Positions 8,488 through 17,049 of a stretch of DNA of 64,000 nucleotides are shown in pieces. The translations under genes were made by a program, and so were the position numbers. Under the pieces are notes generated by a model, which saw only the letters and a program-made list of their open reading frames with translations, was not told the DNA's origin and did no database searches. Every line of letters begins with the position of its first letter. Positions within the stretch are counted from its first letter, which is position 1. Origin of the DNA: Halomonas litopenaei (GTDB lineage: Bacteria > Pseudomonadota > Gammaproteobacteria > Pseudomonadales > Halomonadaceae); assembly GCF_003045775.1 (NCBI RefSeq), contig NZ_PXNS01000005.1, positions 434,001-498,000 of the forward strand. The letters run 5' to 3'.

Positions 8488-8925
8488 GGGGAGTGGCTCC
8501 TGTCATGACGGCAAGGTAGATGGGGACGAGCATAGCTCTGATGACTCGTTGGTGTCGGTCACACCTTGTTGGCAGCGGGCGTAGGCGCAGACGGCAAGAG
8601 GTCGGTCGAGCCTCTGTTGCTGTCGGCAAACACCAGGCAGCTATGCATGCTCAAACTGTATACAAAAAATAGTTTGAAATGTACTCTTAATTTGGTCAAT
8701 GATGTATGTTGTCATGGTTCCACACCACCATGCACTGGTTCCGCCATGCCGGCATCACTGAAGTCACCTTCGTGTTGCTGCAAGCCACGACCGGCGAAAG
8801 CCTCTGGCCAGGTGTGACGAGAGACGATGATGCTCCATATCAGTGATTCACTTTAGCCAGTCCAGGACTGGATACATTGACCCGCTGATCGACCCGCTGA
8901 TGACCCGCGAGAGGGGAGGACACTT
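8488..8925. other. divergent promoter region uraD / uraH
   Basis: This 438-bp region holds a TGTATACA palindrome at 8657-8664 inside an A+T-rich segment (8640-8710) likely to contain both promoters. No coding frame was identified. Confidence 0.6.
8657..8664. promoter_or_regulatory. TGTATACA operator, uraD/uraH
   Basis: CTGTATACAA within an A+T-rich stretch between divergent uraD and uraH. It is one of seven such elements in the window, and GntR/FCD regulators recognise palindromes of this type. Confidence 0.6.
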
Positions 8926-9279
8926 ATGGGACGCCTGACCACCCATGTACTGGATACCGCGCTTGGCCGCCCAGGCCAGGGGATTCGTATTGAGCTCTTC
9001 CGCATCCTTGGCGACGAACGTCAGCGCCTCGGGGAGACGATGACCAACGATGACGGGCGCTGTGATAGCCCGATCCTCGAAGGCGACGACTTCGTCGAAG
9101 GAGAGTACGAACTGCTGTTTCACGCCGGTGACTATCTGCGCGCCCTGGGTGTCGAGGCCTCGGAGCCGCGTTTCCTCGATCGGATTCCCCTGAGATTCGG
9201 CGTGGCGGATGCCAGTGAGCACTACCATGTGCCGCTCTTGCTGTCGCCTTATAGCTACTCCACCTACCGCGGAAGCTGA
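8926..9279 (+). CDS. uraH: 5-hydroxyisourate hydrolase (transthyretin-like)
   Basis: The 117-residue protein hydrolyses 5-hydroxyisourate to OHCU. It shows both family signatures: [14 protein letters not shown] at the N-terminus with His7, and the C-terminal tetrapeptide YRGS, both of which form the active site in the tetramer. There is no signal peptide, so it acts in the cytosol. GAGAGGGGAGG precedes the ATG. It is followed 77 bp later by puuD on the same strand, so the two consecutive steps of urate breakdown are probably co-transcribed. Confidence 0.95.
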   Translation: MGRLTTHVLDTALGRPGQGIRIELFRILGDERQRLGETMTNDDGRCDSPILEGDDFVEGEYELLFHAGDYLRALGVEASEPRFLDRIPLRFGVADASEHYHVPLLLSPYSYSTYRGS

Positions 9280-9356
9280 GCGTCATCGAGCACGATCAAC
9301 CAGGCAGCCATCGATACTGACTGCCTTCCAACAACAACTGAAGTCGGGATAGGGCC

Positions 9357-10589
9357 ATGTCATCGTACCTGTTGGACGTGAGCAATTTTCTGCTGCGCTG
9401 GCTGCATGTCATCGCGGCCATCGCCTGGATAGGCGAGTCGATCTACTTTGTCATGCTGGACAACTCGTTGAAGACCCCCAAGGACGAAGAAGACCGCGGC
9501 AAGGGTGTGTTCGGCGAAATGTGGGCGGTCCACGGGGGCGGCTTCTACCACAATCAGAAATACGCCACGGCGCCGGCCAAGCTGCCGGACGATCTGCACT
9601 GGTCCTTCTGGAAGGCCTATACCACCTGGCTGTCCGGTTTTGCGCTGTTCGTGATTCTGTACATGGCCAACCCCAGTTTCTACCTGGTCAACCCCCAGAG
9701 TCCCTGGGAGTGGGCCGCCAATCTGTCCGGCTGGCAGGCCAATGTGGTGGCGCTGCTGTTCCTGCTCGGTGGCTGGGTCGTCTACAACGAGATGTGCAAG
9801 CGTGTCAGCCCCAACATGGAGCGCGATGGCCTCTTGAGCCTGGGTGTCGCCGTCATGATGGTGGTGGTGGCCTATCTCAGCGTGCATATCTTCGCCGGAC
9901 GTGCCGCCTTCCTGCTGACCGGTGCCGTCATGGCCACCGCCATGTCCGCCAACGTCTTCTTCTGGATCATTCCGGGTCAGCGCCGCATGGTGAAGGCGAT
10001 GAAGGCGGGCGAGACGCCCAACCCCCTGGACGGCAAGCGCGGCAAGCAGCGCTCGGTGCACAACACCTACTTCACCCTGCCGGTGGTGCTGCTGATGATC
10101 AGCAACCACTATTCCTTCGCCTATACCAGCGACTGGGCCTGGGTGATCATGGCGCTCTTGATCTTTGCCGGCGCCCTGATTCGCCAGTACTTCGTGCTGA
10201 TGCACAGCGGTCAGCACAAGCCGAGTTACCCGGCCGCCGGGGTGGCGCTGATTCTGGTGGCCTTCGCGGTGGGGGCTCCGAGCCTGACGACCAGTCCGGC
10301 CGCCGACAACGCCAACAGCGGCAGCAGTGCACCGGTTGCAGCAGACGCTTCGCCGTTGGCCCAGGTGCATGCTGTCATGCAGGAGCGCTGTGTCAGCTGC
10401 CACGCCGCCCAGCCCGCCCACGCCGGATTCACCGCTCCGCCCGCCGGTGTGGCGCTGGAAACCGAGGCCCAGGTCGAGCAGCAGAAGGCCGCGATCCAGC
10501 AGGTGGTCGCCAGCGGCTATATGCCGCTTGGCAACCTGACCCAGATGACCGACGAGGAGCGCGCTCTGGTCGCCAACTGGGGCGAATAG
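9357..10589 (+). CDS. puuD: membrane-bound urate oxidase with cytochrome c domain
   Basis: The 410-residue PuuD-type enzyme oxidises urate to 5-hydroxyisourate and passes electrons to the respiratory chain, replacing soluble uricase. About eight membrane segments fill residues 10-315, beginning LLRWLHVIAAIAWIGES. A Pro/Ala/Ser-rich linker then leads to a C-terminal cytochrome c domain with the haem site CVSCH (345-349) and a probable axial Met389 in SGYMPLG. The length fits the family. The gene follows uraH and precedes the GntR regulator at 10699. No uricase or FAD-type HpxO gene is present, so this is the only visible urate-oxidising enzyme. Confidence 0.95.
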   Translation: MSSYLLDVSNFLLRWLHVIAAIAWIGESIYFVMLDNSLKTPKDEEDRGKGVFGEMWAVHGGGFYHNQKYATAPAKLPDDLHWSFWKAYTTWLSGFALFVILYMANPSFYLVNPQSPWEWAANLSGWQANVVALLFLLGGWVVYNEMCKRVSPNMERDGLLSLGVAVMMVVVAYLSVHIFAGRAAFLLTGAVMATAMSANVFFWIIPGQRRMVKAMKAGETPNPLDGKRGKQRSVHNTYFTLPVVLLMISNHYSFAYTSDWAWVIMALLIFAGALIRQYFVLMHSGQHKPSYPAAGVALILVAFAVGAPSLTTSPAADNANSGSSAPVAADASPLAQVHAVMQERCVSCHAAQPAHAGFTAPPAGVALETEAQVEQQKAAIQQVVASGYMPLGNLTQMTDEERALVANWGE

Positions 10590-10658
10590 AGGCCAGGATG
10601 AGCCGCAGTTGCCCCGGCGAGACGCGGGGAACTGCGGTTCTTTCCTGTCGGTATATCT

Positions 10659-10666
10659 CGTATACA
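10659..10666. promoter_or_regulatory. TGTATACA-like operator before the GntR regulator gene
   Basis: CGTATACA, one mismatch to the TGTATACA consensus, centred 37 bp before the start codon of the regulator. This is consistent with autoregulation. Confidence 0.5.
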
Positions 10667-10698
10667 ATGGGGATATATTGCATCCGAGGACAGTGTCG

Positions 10699-11433
10699 AT
10701 GAATCAGCGCGTGAAGCCTTCGCCCCCCGCCTCACCGGCCCCCAGACAGGGCAAGAACGGTGACGGCGCCGAGCGTCACGAGGCCATTCATCGCTCGATC
10801 AGCGACGCCATCATCGAGCACCGGCTCAAGCCGGGCGCACGTTTGCGCGAGGATGCCCTGTCCGAGGTGTTCGGGGTCAGTCGTACCGGCATTCGCAAGA
10901 TCCTTCAGCGCCTGGCGCTGGAGCAGCTCGTCACCCTGACGCCACGCCGTGGCGCCAGCGTGACGCGTCCTACCGCTGACGAAGCCAAGGACGTGTTCGA
11001 CGCCCGCCAGATGGTCGAGTGCGGGCTGATGTCGGATATCGCCAGGCGCATCACCCAGGACGACATCGTCACCCTCAAGGACATGGCCCAGCGCGAGCGG
11101 GAAGCGCTGCGCAGTGGCGAGCAGAGCGTCGCGATTCGCCTGTCCGCCGACTTCCACACCTACCTGGCCCGGGTCTCCGGCAACCGCACCCTGGCGGATT
11201 TCGTCGAGCGCCTGTGTTCGCGCAGTTCGCTGATTCTGGCCGTCTATGGCAACGCCGGGCACCTGGGCTGCGAGTCACACGACCATCAGGATCTGATCCA
11301 GTACCTGGAAGACGGCAAGGGCGAGCGCGCCGCCGCCTTCATGGGCCGCCACCTCAAGGCCATCGAGGCCTCGTTGTCGATCGTCGAGGAAGAGGACGAG
11401 GCACCCAACCTGTTCGATATCTTTGCGCCCTGA
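10699..11433 (+). CDS. GntR family (FCD) transcriptional regulator of the purine genes
   Basis: The 244-residue protein has a winged helix-turn-helix (about residues 28-95: LKPGARLREDALSEVFGVSRTGIRKILQ) and an all-helical FCD ligand-binding domain (about 100-230, with metal-site histidines such as FHTYLARVSGN and the late HDHQDL). GAGGA at 10686-10690 sets the ATG at 10699. Its place between puuD and the allantoin permease operon, and the TGTATACA elements around it, make it the likely controller of urate and allantoin use. The ligand is unknown. A related regulator is encoded at 29630, so the two may share or compete for sites. Confidence 0.87.
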   Translation: MNQRVKPSPPASPAPRQGKNGDGAERHEAIHRSISDAIIEHRLKPGARLREDALSEVFGVSRTGIRKILQRLALEQLVTLTPRRGASVTRPTADEAKDVFDARQMVECGLMSDIARRITQDDIVTLKDMAQREREALRSGEQSVAIRLSADFHTYLARVSGNRTLADFVERLCSRSSLILAVYGNAGHLGCESHDHQDLIQYLEDGKGERAAAFMGRHLKAIEASLSIVEEEDEAPNLFDIFAP

Positions 11434-11474
11434 CGCTTACCGTGTCTGTAGAAATCCTGGCTCTGAAACGACAA

Positions 11475-11498
11475 GGCTCCCGGCGATCGCCGGGAGCC
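11475..11498. terminator. bidirectional terminator between the GntR regulator and NCS1 permease genes
   Basis: A fully self-complementary 24-bp segment (arms GGCTCCCGGCGA and TCGCCGGGAGCC) lies between convergent stop codons. On the plus strand it is followed by T-rich TTGCTAG repeats (11503-11525). Confidence 0.8.
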
Positions 11499-11558
11499 TC
11501 GTTGCTTGTTGCTAGTTGCTAGTTGCTGCTCGAGGAAGCTCGGCTGTCGGGCCTGGCC

Positions 11559-13013
11559 TCAGTGGGCCGTCACCGCCTGCTTGTGCTTGCGCATCAGCGC
11601 GTAGTAGATGGCGCCACCGAGTGCTGCCCCCATCATCCAGCCGAAGCCGGCCAGCCCCTGCAGGGCAGGCACCACCACCGTCGCCAGCGAAAAGATCGCG
11701 GCCAGCGCAAAGGCCGCCACGGCGTGCAGGTTCCAGCCGTTGGTGTAGGTGTAGGCGTCGCCTTCACGAGAGGAGAACAGCGCCTGGACGTCGAGTCGGC
11801 GGCCCTTGATCAGGTAGAAGTCGACCACGATGATGCCGTAGAACGGAGCGACGATGGCACCCACGGCGTTGACGAAGCCGGGCACGCCGATCTGGCTGAT
11901 CACCGAGACCCACAACGCGCTGACGAAGAACGCCACGCAGGCGGTGATCAGGCCGCCGACCTTGAAGCTGATCACCCGAGGAAAGAGGTTGGCCAGGTCG
12001 TAGGCCGGGGGAATGAAGTTGGCCACCAGGTTGATGCCGACGGTGGCGGCGAAGAAGGTGACCGCCGCCAGCAGCGTCAACGGCAAGGCGTCGACCCGTT
12101 CGACGATATCGGTGGGGTTGGTCAGGGCCTCGCCGAACAGCACCAGGGTACCGGCGGTGATGATCAGCGCGATAAAGGAGAAGAAGGCGACGTTGAGGGG
12201 AAGCCCCAGCAGGTTGCCAAGCTTCATCTGACGTTCGGTTCTGACGAAGCGGGTAAAGTCGCCGAAGTTGATCACCACGGCGGCGAAGTAGGCCACCATG
12301 GTACCGACCACGGCAGCGAAGGCGCCGATGCCACCACCGCCTTCCCCGCTGGCCGAGAAGATGGTGCCCACCGCCGGCAGCAGCTCGCTGCCGGCCTGCC
12401 ACCAGACCACCACCATCAGCGCCACCATGACCACGTAGACCAGCGGCCCCGCCCAGTTGAGGAAGTGCTTGATGCGCTCGATCCCCGACCAGAAGATCGC
12501 GATCTGAAACAGCCACACCAGCACGAAGGACAGCCAGGCGACCGGTGACAGACCGAGCATGCCGGCCCCGCCGTCGGTACCGATCAGGGCGGTGATCATC
12601 AGGGTGACGGCGGTGGAGGCGAAGTAGGTCTGCACGCCGTACCAGAAGATCCCGACCAGGGCGCGCAACAGCGCCGGCAGGTTGGAGCCGCGCACGCCCA
12701 GGCTCGCCCGCACCATGACCGGGAAGGGGATGCCGTAGCGCACGCTGGGGGCACCGGTCAGATTGACTAGAAACATCACGATCACCCCGGCCAGGATGAT
12801 CGCCGCCATCACCGCCCAGCCGCTCAGGTTGTAGGACAAGAACAGCGAGGCGGCCAGGGTGTAGCCGAACAGGCTCTGGATGTCATTGGACCAGACGTTG
12901 AAGATCTCGAAGGCGCCCCAGTTTCGCCGAGCGTGGGGCAGCGGGGCCAGGTCCTCGTTGTACAGGCCCGGATCGACCCGGGAGGTATCGAGGCTTAGAT
13001 CGTCATGGGACAT
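11559..13013 (-). CDS. NCS1 family nucleobase/allantoin permease (first copy)
   Basis: The 484-residue membrane protein has about twelve segments and is of the nucleobase:cation symporter-1 family (uracil, allantoin, cytosine, hydantoin carriers). It shows the NCS1 start LPHARRNWGAFEIFNVWSND, the SLGVRGSNLPALLRA loop and GIIVVDFYLIKGRRLD near the end. It is the last gene of a four-gene minus-strand unit (racemase, permease 2, exported racemase-like protein, this permease) with short gaps of 66-71 bp. Allantoin or a urate-derived hydantoin is the likely substrate from context. Confidence 0.88.
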   Translation of the reverse strand: MSHDDLSLDTSRVDPGLYNEDLAPLPHARRNWGAFEIFNVWSNDIQSLFGYTLAASLFLSYNLSGWAVMAAIILAGVIVMFLVNLTGAPSVRYGIPFPVMVRASLGVRGSNLPALLRALVGIFWYGVQTYFASTAVTLMITALIGTDGGAGMLGLSPVAWLSFVLVWLFQIAIFWSGIERIKHFLNWAGPLVYVVMVALMVVVWWQAGSELLPAVGTIFSASGEGGGGIGAFAAVVGTMVAYFAAVVINFGDFTRFVRTERQMKLGNLLGLPLNVAFFSFIALIITAGTLVLFGEALTNPTDIVERVDALPLTLLAAVTFFAATVGINLVANFIPPAYDLANLFPRVISFKVGGLITACVAFFVSALWVSVISQIGVPGFVNAVGAIVAPFYGIIVVDFYLIKGRRLDVQALFSSREGDAYTYTNGWNLHAVAAFALAAIFSLATVVVPALQGLAGFGWMMGAALGGAIYYALMRKHKQAVTAH

Positions 13014-13079
13014 AAAGGTGTCTCTTTCTTGTTTCTGTTGTTGTTTCAGCCGTCGTGACTATTGATGCAAAGGACGCGC

Positions 13080-13853
13080 TCAGTCGCGGCCCAGGGCCGC
13101 GACCGCCGCCCTGGCCGCCGCACTGACGGCTATCACCAAGGGCACTTCGGTGCTGTCCTGAAGGCGAATGGCGGCATCTGACAAGGGCCCCCCGCCCATG
13201 ATCACGGCTTCGGCGCCGTCTTCGCCGACCGAGGCCTCGATGGCGTCAGCCAGGGCGGTATCGAGTGCCTGCGGCGAGTCGAGCAAAGCAACCGGATCGC
13301 CGGGGGTGACGCGGGTGCCTCTGTACTGATCCTGATAGCCCAGAGCCTCGGCCTTGGCGGCAAAGGACTCGATCAGTGCCGGGTCAGGGGTGATGGTGGC
13401 GATACCGAAGGGGCGGCCATCGCGCGCTGCCTCGTGGAAGACCTCTTCGCCGATGCCGAATACAGGAATGTCGACGGCTTCGCGCAGTTGATCAAGTCCG
13501 GGATCGCTGAAGGCCGAAACGATAATGGCGCCGGTGGATGGGTCCTCGGCGGCCTGGCGGCCCAGTTCGACTACGCCTTGGCTCGCCGCGACCATATCCT
13601 CGGGGGTGGTCAAGAGGCGAGGCGCCGAGGTATTGCTGACCCCGACAACCCGCGCCTTTCCCTGGGCTTCCCGCTCGGCCAGCGCTGCCATGGCTTGGGT
13701 GGCGGTATCGCTGGAGTTGGGGTTGATGAGCACGATGGTGCTCAGGGGGGCCGATGCTGGTTTTTCGGCGCTGGCCATCGGCGCAACGGCCATCATCAGG
13801 GCGAGCCCGGGAATGGCGACAGCCTGGAGCAGGGAAGGAAGAGAGAGTGTCAT
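13080..13853 (-). CDS. exported Asp/Glu/hydantoin racemase-family protein lacking both catalytic cysteines
   Basis: The 257-residue protein starts with a hydrophobic leader (about residues 8-29, ending in ASA) that looks like a signal peptide, although its n-region has no Lys or Arg. The body keeps the racemase fold markers: IVLINPNSSD at about 40, then IVSAFSDPGLDQ at 111-122 and VIMGGGPLSDA at 217-227. In true members the last two read ACFGDPGL and LGCGGM. Here the cysteines are Ala114 and Gly221, and the whole protein has no cysteine. Two-cysteine racemisation is therefore not possible. A periplasmic binding or scavenging role for allantoin-like compounds is a guess from the flanking permeases. 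GAGGA six bases before the ATG fixes the start. Confidence 0.82.
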   Translation of the reverse strand: MTLSLPSLLQAVAIPGLALMMAVAPMASAEKPASAPLSTIVLINPNSSDTATQAMAALAEREAQGKARVVGVSNTSAPRLLTTPEDMVAASQGVVELGRQAAEDPSTGAIIVSAFSDPGLDQLREAVDIPVFGIGEEVFHEAARDGRPFGIATITPDPALIESFAAKAEALGYQDQYRGTRVTPGDPVALLDSPQALDTALADAIEASVGEDGAEAVIMGGGPLSDAAIRLQDSTEVPLVIAVSAAARAAVAALGRD

Positions 13854-13919
13854 CTTGTTGTCCTCGGAATTCGACGAGTGCGAGGCGCCCGACCACCTGG
13901 GGTCGGGGCCTCGCCTTGT

Positions 13920-15281
13920 TCACTGAGTAAAGCGCTGGCAGCCCTTCCAGTAGCGCATCAGCAGCAGGTAGGTGAGGCCCGCAGGGATCAGGCTTGCGTA
14001 CCAGGACACTGTGGGCATGCTGAAGGCGGCGACGACGCCCACCGCGGTGGCGATGAAGGCGGCCAGATTGACGCCTCGGTAAGGGCCGTTCTCGTCGTAC
14101 AGCTTGTCCAGATCCAGGGTACGGCGGCGAATCAGGTAGTAGTCCACCACCAGCACCGCGAAGATCGGGCCGAGGAAGGAGGAGTAGGTCTGCACGAACA
14201 CCTGCAGGCCGGCGGCGGACTCGTCCTTGACCAGCTCCCAGGGAAAGGTCGCGAAGGCCAGCAGGCCGACGACCACCGTTGCCTTGCGGAAGCTCATCTT
14301 GAAGGTGTCCATCAGCACATAGGTGGGCGGCACCACGTTATTGAGCACGTTGGTGGTGACCTGGGCGAAGGCGATGAACAGCAGGGTCGTCATCAGCAGC
14401 GGCGTGTTGTCGACGGCGTTGGCGAAGACCTTGATCGGGTCGGCCACGCCGGTGGCCTCGGACACCATGTAGCCGATCAACCCCATGAACAGCGTGCACG
14501 GCAGGATCGACATGGCGTAGATGGTGGTCAACAGACCCGGCCCGGTGCCCTTGACGTGCTCGCGGGAGTAGTCGCTGACATTGAGCATCATGGTCGAGTA
14601 GATGCCCAGAAACAGCATGGTGGCACCCCAGAAAGGCAGCCCCCAGGAGCCTTCCATGGTCAACAGGTTGGCCGAGAGGGCATCGCCGTAGCGGACCACG
14701 GTGCTATAGAACATGTAGACCAGCGAGGCCAGGATGAAGGCGCTACCCACGTTCTCCAGCCACTTGATGCCCTGGAAGCCGAGCACCGACAGGCCGATCT
14801 GCAGAAACTGAAAGCCGATGAAGAACACGATCAGGTTGTCGTAGCCGAACAGGGTGGCCGACACCAGGTTCAGGGCGCCCGCTCCGATCCAGCTCTGAAA
14901 GCCGTACCAGACGATGGCCGGCACCGCCCTGACCAGTCCTGGCAGACGAGTGCCCTGGAAACCGAAGGCGCTGCGCGCCTGGACCATGAAAGGAATGCCG
15001 TACTTGTAGCCCGCGGCGCCATTGATGGCCAGGGCGATGCCGATGACGAAACAGCCGATGGCGATGGCCACCGTGGCCTGGATCAGGTTGAGGGTGCCGA
15101 CCACGCTGGAGCCCATGGTGAAGGTGCCGATCGAGACGCAGCCACCGAACCAGGCCAGCAGGTAGGAGGTGCGCCCCATGATACGGGTCTTCTGGGGGGC
15201 CAGCGATTCGTCGCCGACGCTCTTGGTGGTGGCCTCGGCGACGCCCTGGGGCTCGCCTGGCCGGGAAGTGGAAGTGGTCAT
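13920..15281 (-). CDS. NCS1 family nucleobase/allantoin permease (second copy)
   Basis: The 453-residue polytopic membrane protein is of the NCS1 (codB/pucI) family, about twelve segments. It carries GYKYGIPFMVQARSAFG, the WYGFQSWIGAGA segment and FAVLVVDYYLIRRRTLDL. It is only distantly like the first copy, so the two probably have different substrates (for example allantoin versus a base). The start at 15281 is preferred over 15317 because AGGT sits five bases upstream. It lies 71 bp downstream of the allantoin racemase gene and 66 bp before the exported racemase-like gene. Confidence 0.86.
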   Translation of the reverse strand: MTTSTSRPGEPQGVAEATTKSVGDESLAPQKTRIMGRTSYLLAWFGGCVSIGTFTMGSSVVGTLNLIQATVAIAIGCFVIGIALAINGAAGYKYGIPFMVQARSAFGFQGTRLPGLVRAVPAIVWYGFQSWIGAGALNLVSATLFGYDNLIVFFIGFQFLQIGLSVLGFQGIKWLENVGSAFILASLVYMFYSTVVRYGDALSANLLTMEGSWGLPFWGATMLFLGIYSTMMLNVSDYSREHVKGTGPGLLTTIYAMSILPCTLFMGLIGYMVSEATGVADPIKVFANAVDNTPLLMTTLLFIAFAQVTTNVLNNVVPPTYVLMDTFKMSFRKATVVVGLLAFATFPWELVKDESAAGLQVFVQTYSSFLGPIFAVLVVDYYLIRRRTLDLDKLYDENGPYRGVNLAAFIATAVGVVAAFSMPTVSWYASLIPAGLTYLLLMRYWKGCQRFTQ

Positions 15282-15352
15282 CTTGGACCTCGCTCGTTGT
15301 GGATTGTTATGGGTCAAGCCTTGTCATGCGGTGAGGGGGCAGAGGGAAGGGG

Positions 15353-16111
15353 TCAGCGGCCGGTGGTCTCCAGATCCAGATGGGACAGATGCTGGAAGGT
15401 GCCGCTGAAGGCCTTGGGTCGGGGAAAGGCGAGGTCACCGGTCTTGCAGGTGCCAAGGCCCAGCCCTACCAGTGCCTCGCTCAGCTTCACCGCCGCCGTC
15501 ACCCCTTCCACCACCGGCAGGCCCACCTCGCGGCTGATGGTCTCGGTCAGGTCGGCCATGCCGCCGCAGCCCAGCACGATGGCGCCGATGCCGTCCTCGT
15601 CCCTGGCACGACGGCTCTCCTCGATGATCTTGTCGAGTGCGCAGTCGCTATCGTCTTCAAGGTCTAGCACCGGGATCTCGGCGGCACGCACCCGGCGACA
15701 CTGGTGACGGAAACCGTACTGGTCGAGCAGGTGCTCGGCGATGATCACGGTGCGTCCCAGGGTGGTCACCACCGAGAAGCGCGTGCTGATCAGGCTGGCC
15801 ATATGGAAGGCCGCTTCGGCGATGCCGATCACCGGTGCACGGGTGGCTTCTCGCGCCGCCAACAGGCCCGGGTCGCCGAAGCAGGCCACCACGTAGGCAT
15901 CGACCTGGGCTTCCCTGTCCATGCGCAGGACCTCCTCGACCACGCCCACGGCGCTGATCGCCTCGTCGAAATGGCCCTCGATGGAAACCGGGCCACTGAC
16001 CGGCTGGGAGGCGGTGATGCGCGTGCCTGGCGCGGCGATGGCACTGCCGGCGAGGCGAATCGTCTCGGTCATGCCGGCGGTGGTGTTGGGGTTGATCAGG
16101 TGGAGATGCAT
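15353..16111 (-). CDS. allantoin/hydantoin racemase
   Basis: The 252-residue cytosolic enzyme is of the Asp/Glu racemase superfamily, HyuE/HpxA type. Both catalytic cysteines are present: Cys77 in VACFGDPGL and Cys182 in LGCGGMADL. The start HLHLINPNTTAGMT is the family signature. In this context it most likely interconverts S- and R-allantoin so that both enantiomers feed allantoinase. It is the promoter-proximal gene of the minus-strand unit running down to 11559. A TTGTACACAA element lies 36 bp before its start. Confidence 0.9.
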   Translation of the reverse strand: MHLHLINPNTTAGMTETIRLAGSAIAAPGTRITASQPVSGPVSIEGHFDEAISAVGVVEEVLRMDREAQVDAYVVACFGDPGLLAAREATRAPVIGIAEAAFHMASLISTRFSVVTTLGRTVIIAEHLLDQYGFRHQCRRVRAAEIPVLDLEDDSDCALDKIIEESRRARDEDGIGAIVLGCGGMADLTETISREVGLPVVEGVTAAVKLSEALVGLGLGTCKTGDLAFPRPKAFSGTFQHLSHLDLETTGR

Positions 16112-16146
16112 GCCTGTCTTCCTTCATGGACGAGGAATTAATATCT

Positions 16147-16156
16147 TTGTACACAA
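16147..16156. promoter_or_regulatory. TGTATACA-like operator before the racemase operon
   Basis: TTGTACACAA, one substitution (T to C) from TTGTATACAA, ends 36 bp upstream of the racemase start codon. Confidence 0.5.
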
Positions 16157-16336
16157 AATAGATCGATATCGGATACGCATCAAGGGCTGAATTGGTCGAG
16201 CGCGGTTGGTGGGGAAACGCCTTAAAAAACAGTGCATTGAGTATTTTTGTGGTGCGAGGGTCACGATCATGAGGAGTGTGAACTGTAAGTGAATACTGGG
16301 TTATCGATATAGTCAGTACAATATAATGGTTATTGT

Positions 16337-16344
16337 TGTATACA
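16337..16344. promoter_or_regulatory. TGTATACA operator in the racemase/puuE intergenic region
   Basis: TTGTATACAG, next to a TATAATGG box at 16323-16330 that could be a plus-strand -10 element. Confidence 0.55.
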
Positions 16345-16530
16345 GTTTTCGTGTATGGACTTCATGCGGCCTGTCGTCATGAACGGTATGGGCAGTGAGG
16401 GGAGGGCGTGGTCGTTGCCTCGCGGCGAGTTCTGCGGCGAGTTCTGCGGCGAAGTACGATGTGCCTTTTTCCCCTGGTAGGGGATCGATGAAGGTGTTGC
16501 CAAGAAAGTGAGTACAGTCTATTTTTAGTT

Positions 16531-16538
16531 TGTATACA
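16531..16538. promoter_or_regulatory. TGTATACA operator in the racemase/puuE intergenic region
   Basis: TTTGTATACATAATGG; the following TATAAT-like stretch suggests overlap with a promoter. Confidence 0.55.
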
Positions 16539-16713
16539 TAATGGCGTGCGGTGACGTCACGCACGGCGCGCGAAGGCAGGCGCAAGGGAGGAGCGAAGGC
16601 AGGCGCAAACGCTGCGCCCGGAGGGTAGCGTTCAGCTGAAGTGTCTCGTTGAAACGATCGGCTGAAGCGCGCTATTCAGGGAGCCCCAGGCGTCGTTGCT
16701 CATGTGTCTGGCT

Positions 16714-16855
16714 AGGCTCTGTCCGAAAAGTCGACGAGCGAAGGTTAGACAAGGCAAAAATTGGTGAGAAAGCGCAGTTTACAGGGTGTAAATGAGCATT
16801 TTGATCCGATTTTTAACGCCGTATTGCCGAGCGCAGGCACTTTTCAGACAAGCCT
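16714..16855. mobile_element. MITE-like inverted-repeat element, about 142 bp
   Basis: The ends AGGCTCTGTCCGAAAAGT (16714-16731) and ACTTTTCAGACAAGCCT (16839-16855) are imperfect inverted repeats. The centre TTTACAGGGTGTAAA is a perfect palindrome, and the two flanks are partly complementary, so the whole folds into one long hairpin. It has no coding capacity. It sits between the upstream operators and puuE. Confidence 0.75.
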
Positions 16856-17049
16856 TAAAAGCGCCTGGTCCCGTGTGCCTGCCACCACGACCCGGGCCCC
16901 AGGTTCCAGAAACTGTGTTTCAGGTGCCCATTCAACCGCAGGCGTCCGGGGGCCGCAGGCACGCCACCTTGCTCTGTCGCCTATGTACTTGCACGCTCGC
17001 ACGGCAGTGGTGGCCCCGGCCATCGCCCGACTTTCAGGAGAAGCTACCC

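Larger units (their letters stand above)
16112..17049. other. 938-bp divergent control region, racemase operon / puuE
   Basis: It holds three TGTATACA-type palindromes (16147, 16337, 16531), short direct repeats of GCGGCGAGTTCT at 16417-16450, and a hairpin-forming MITE-like element at 16714-16855. No convincing gene was found. Confidence 0.7.

Noticed and set aside
16313..16585. 90-codon minus-strand frame in the racemase/puuE intergenic region
   Set aside because: It crosses two candidate operators and short repeats, has no ribosome site and no recognisable family.
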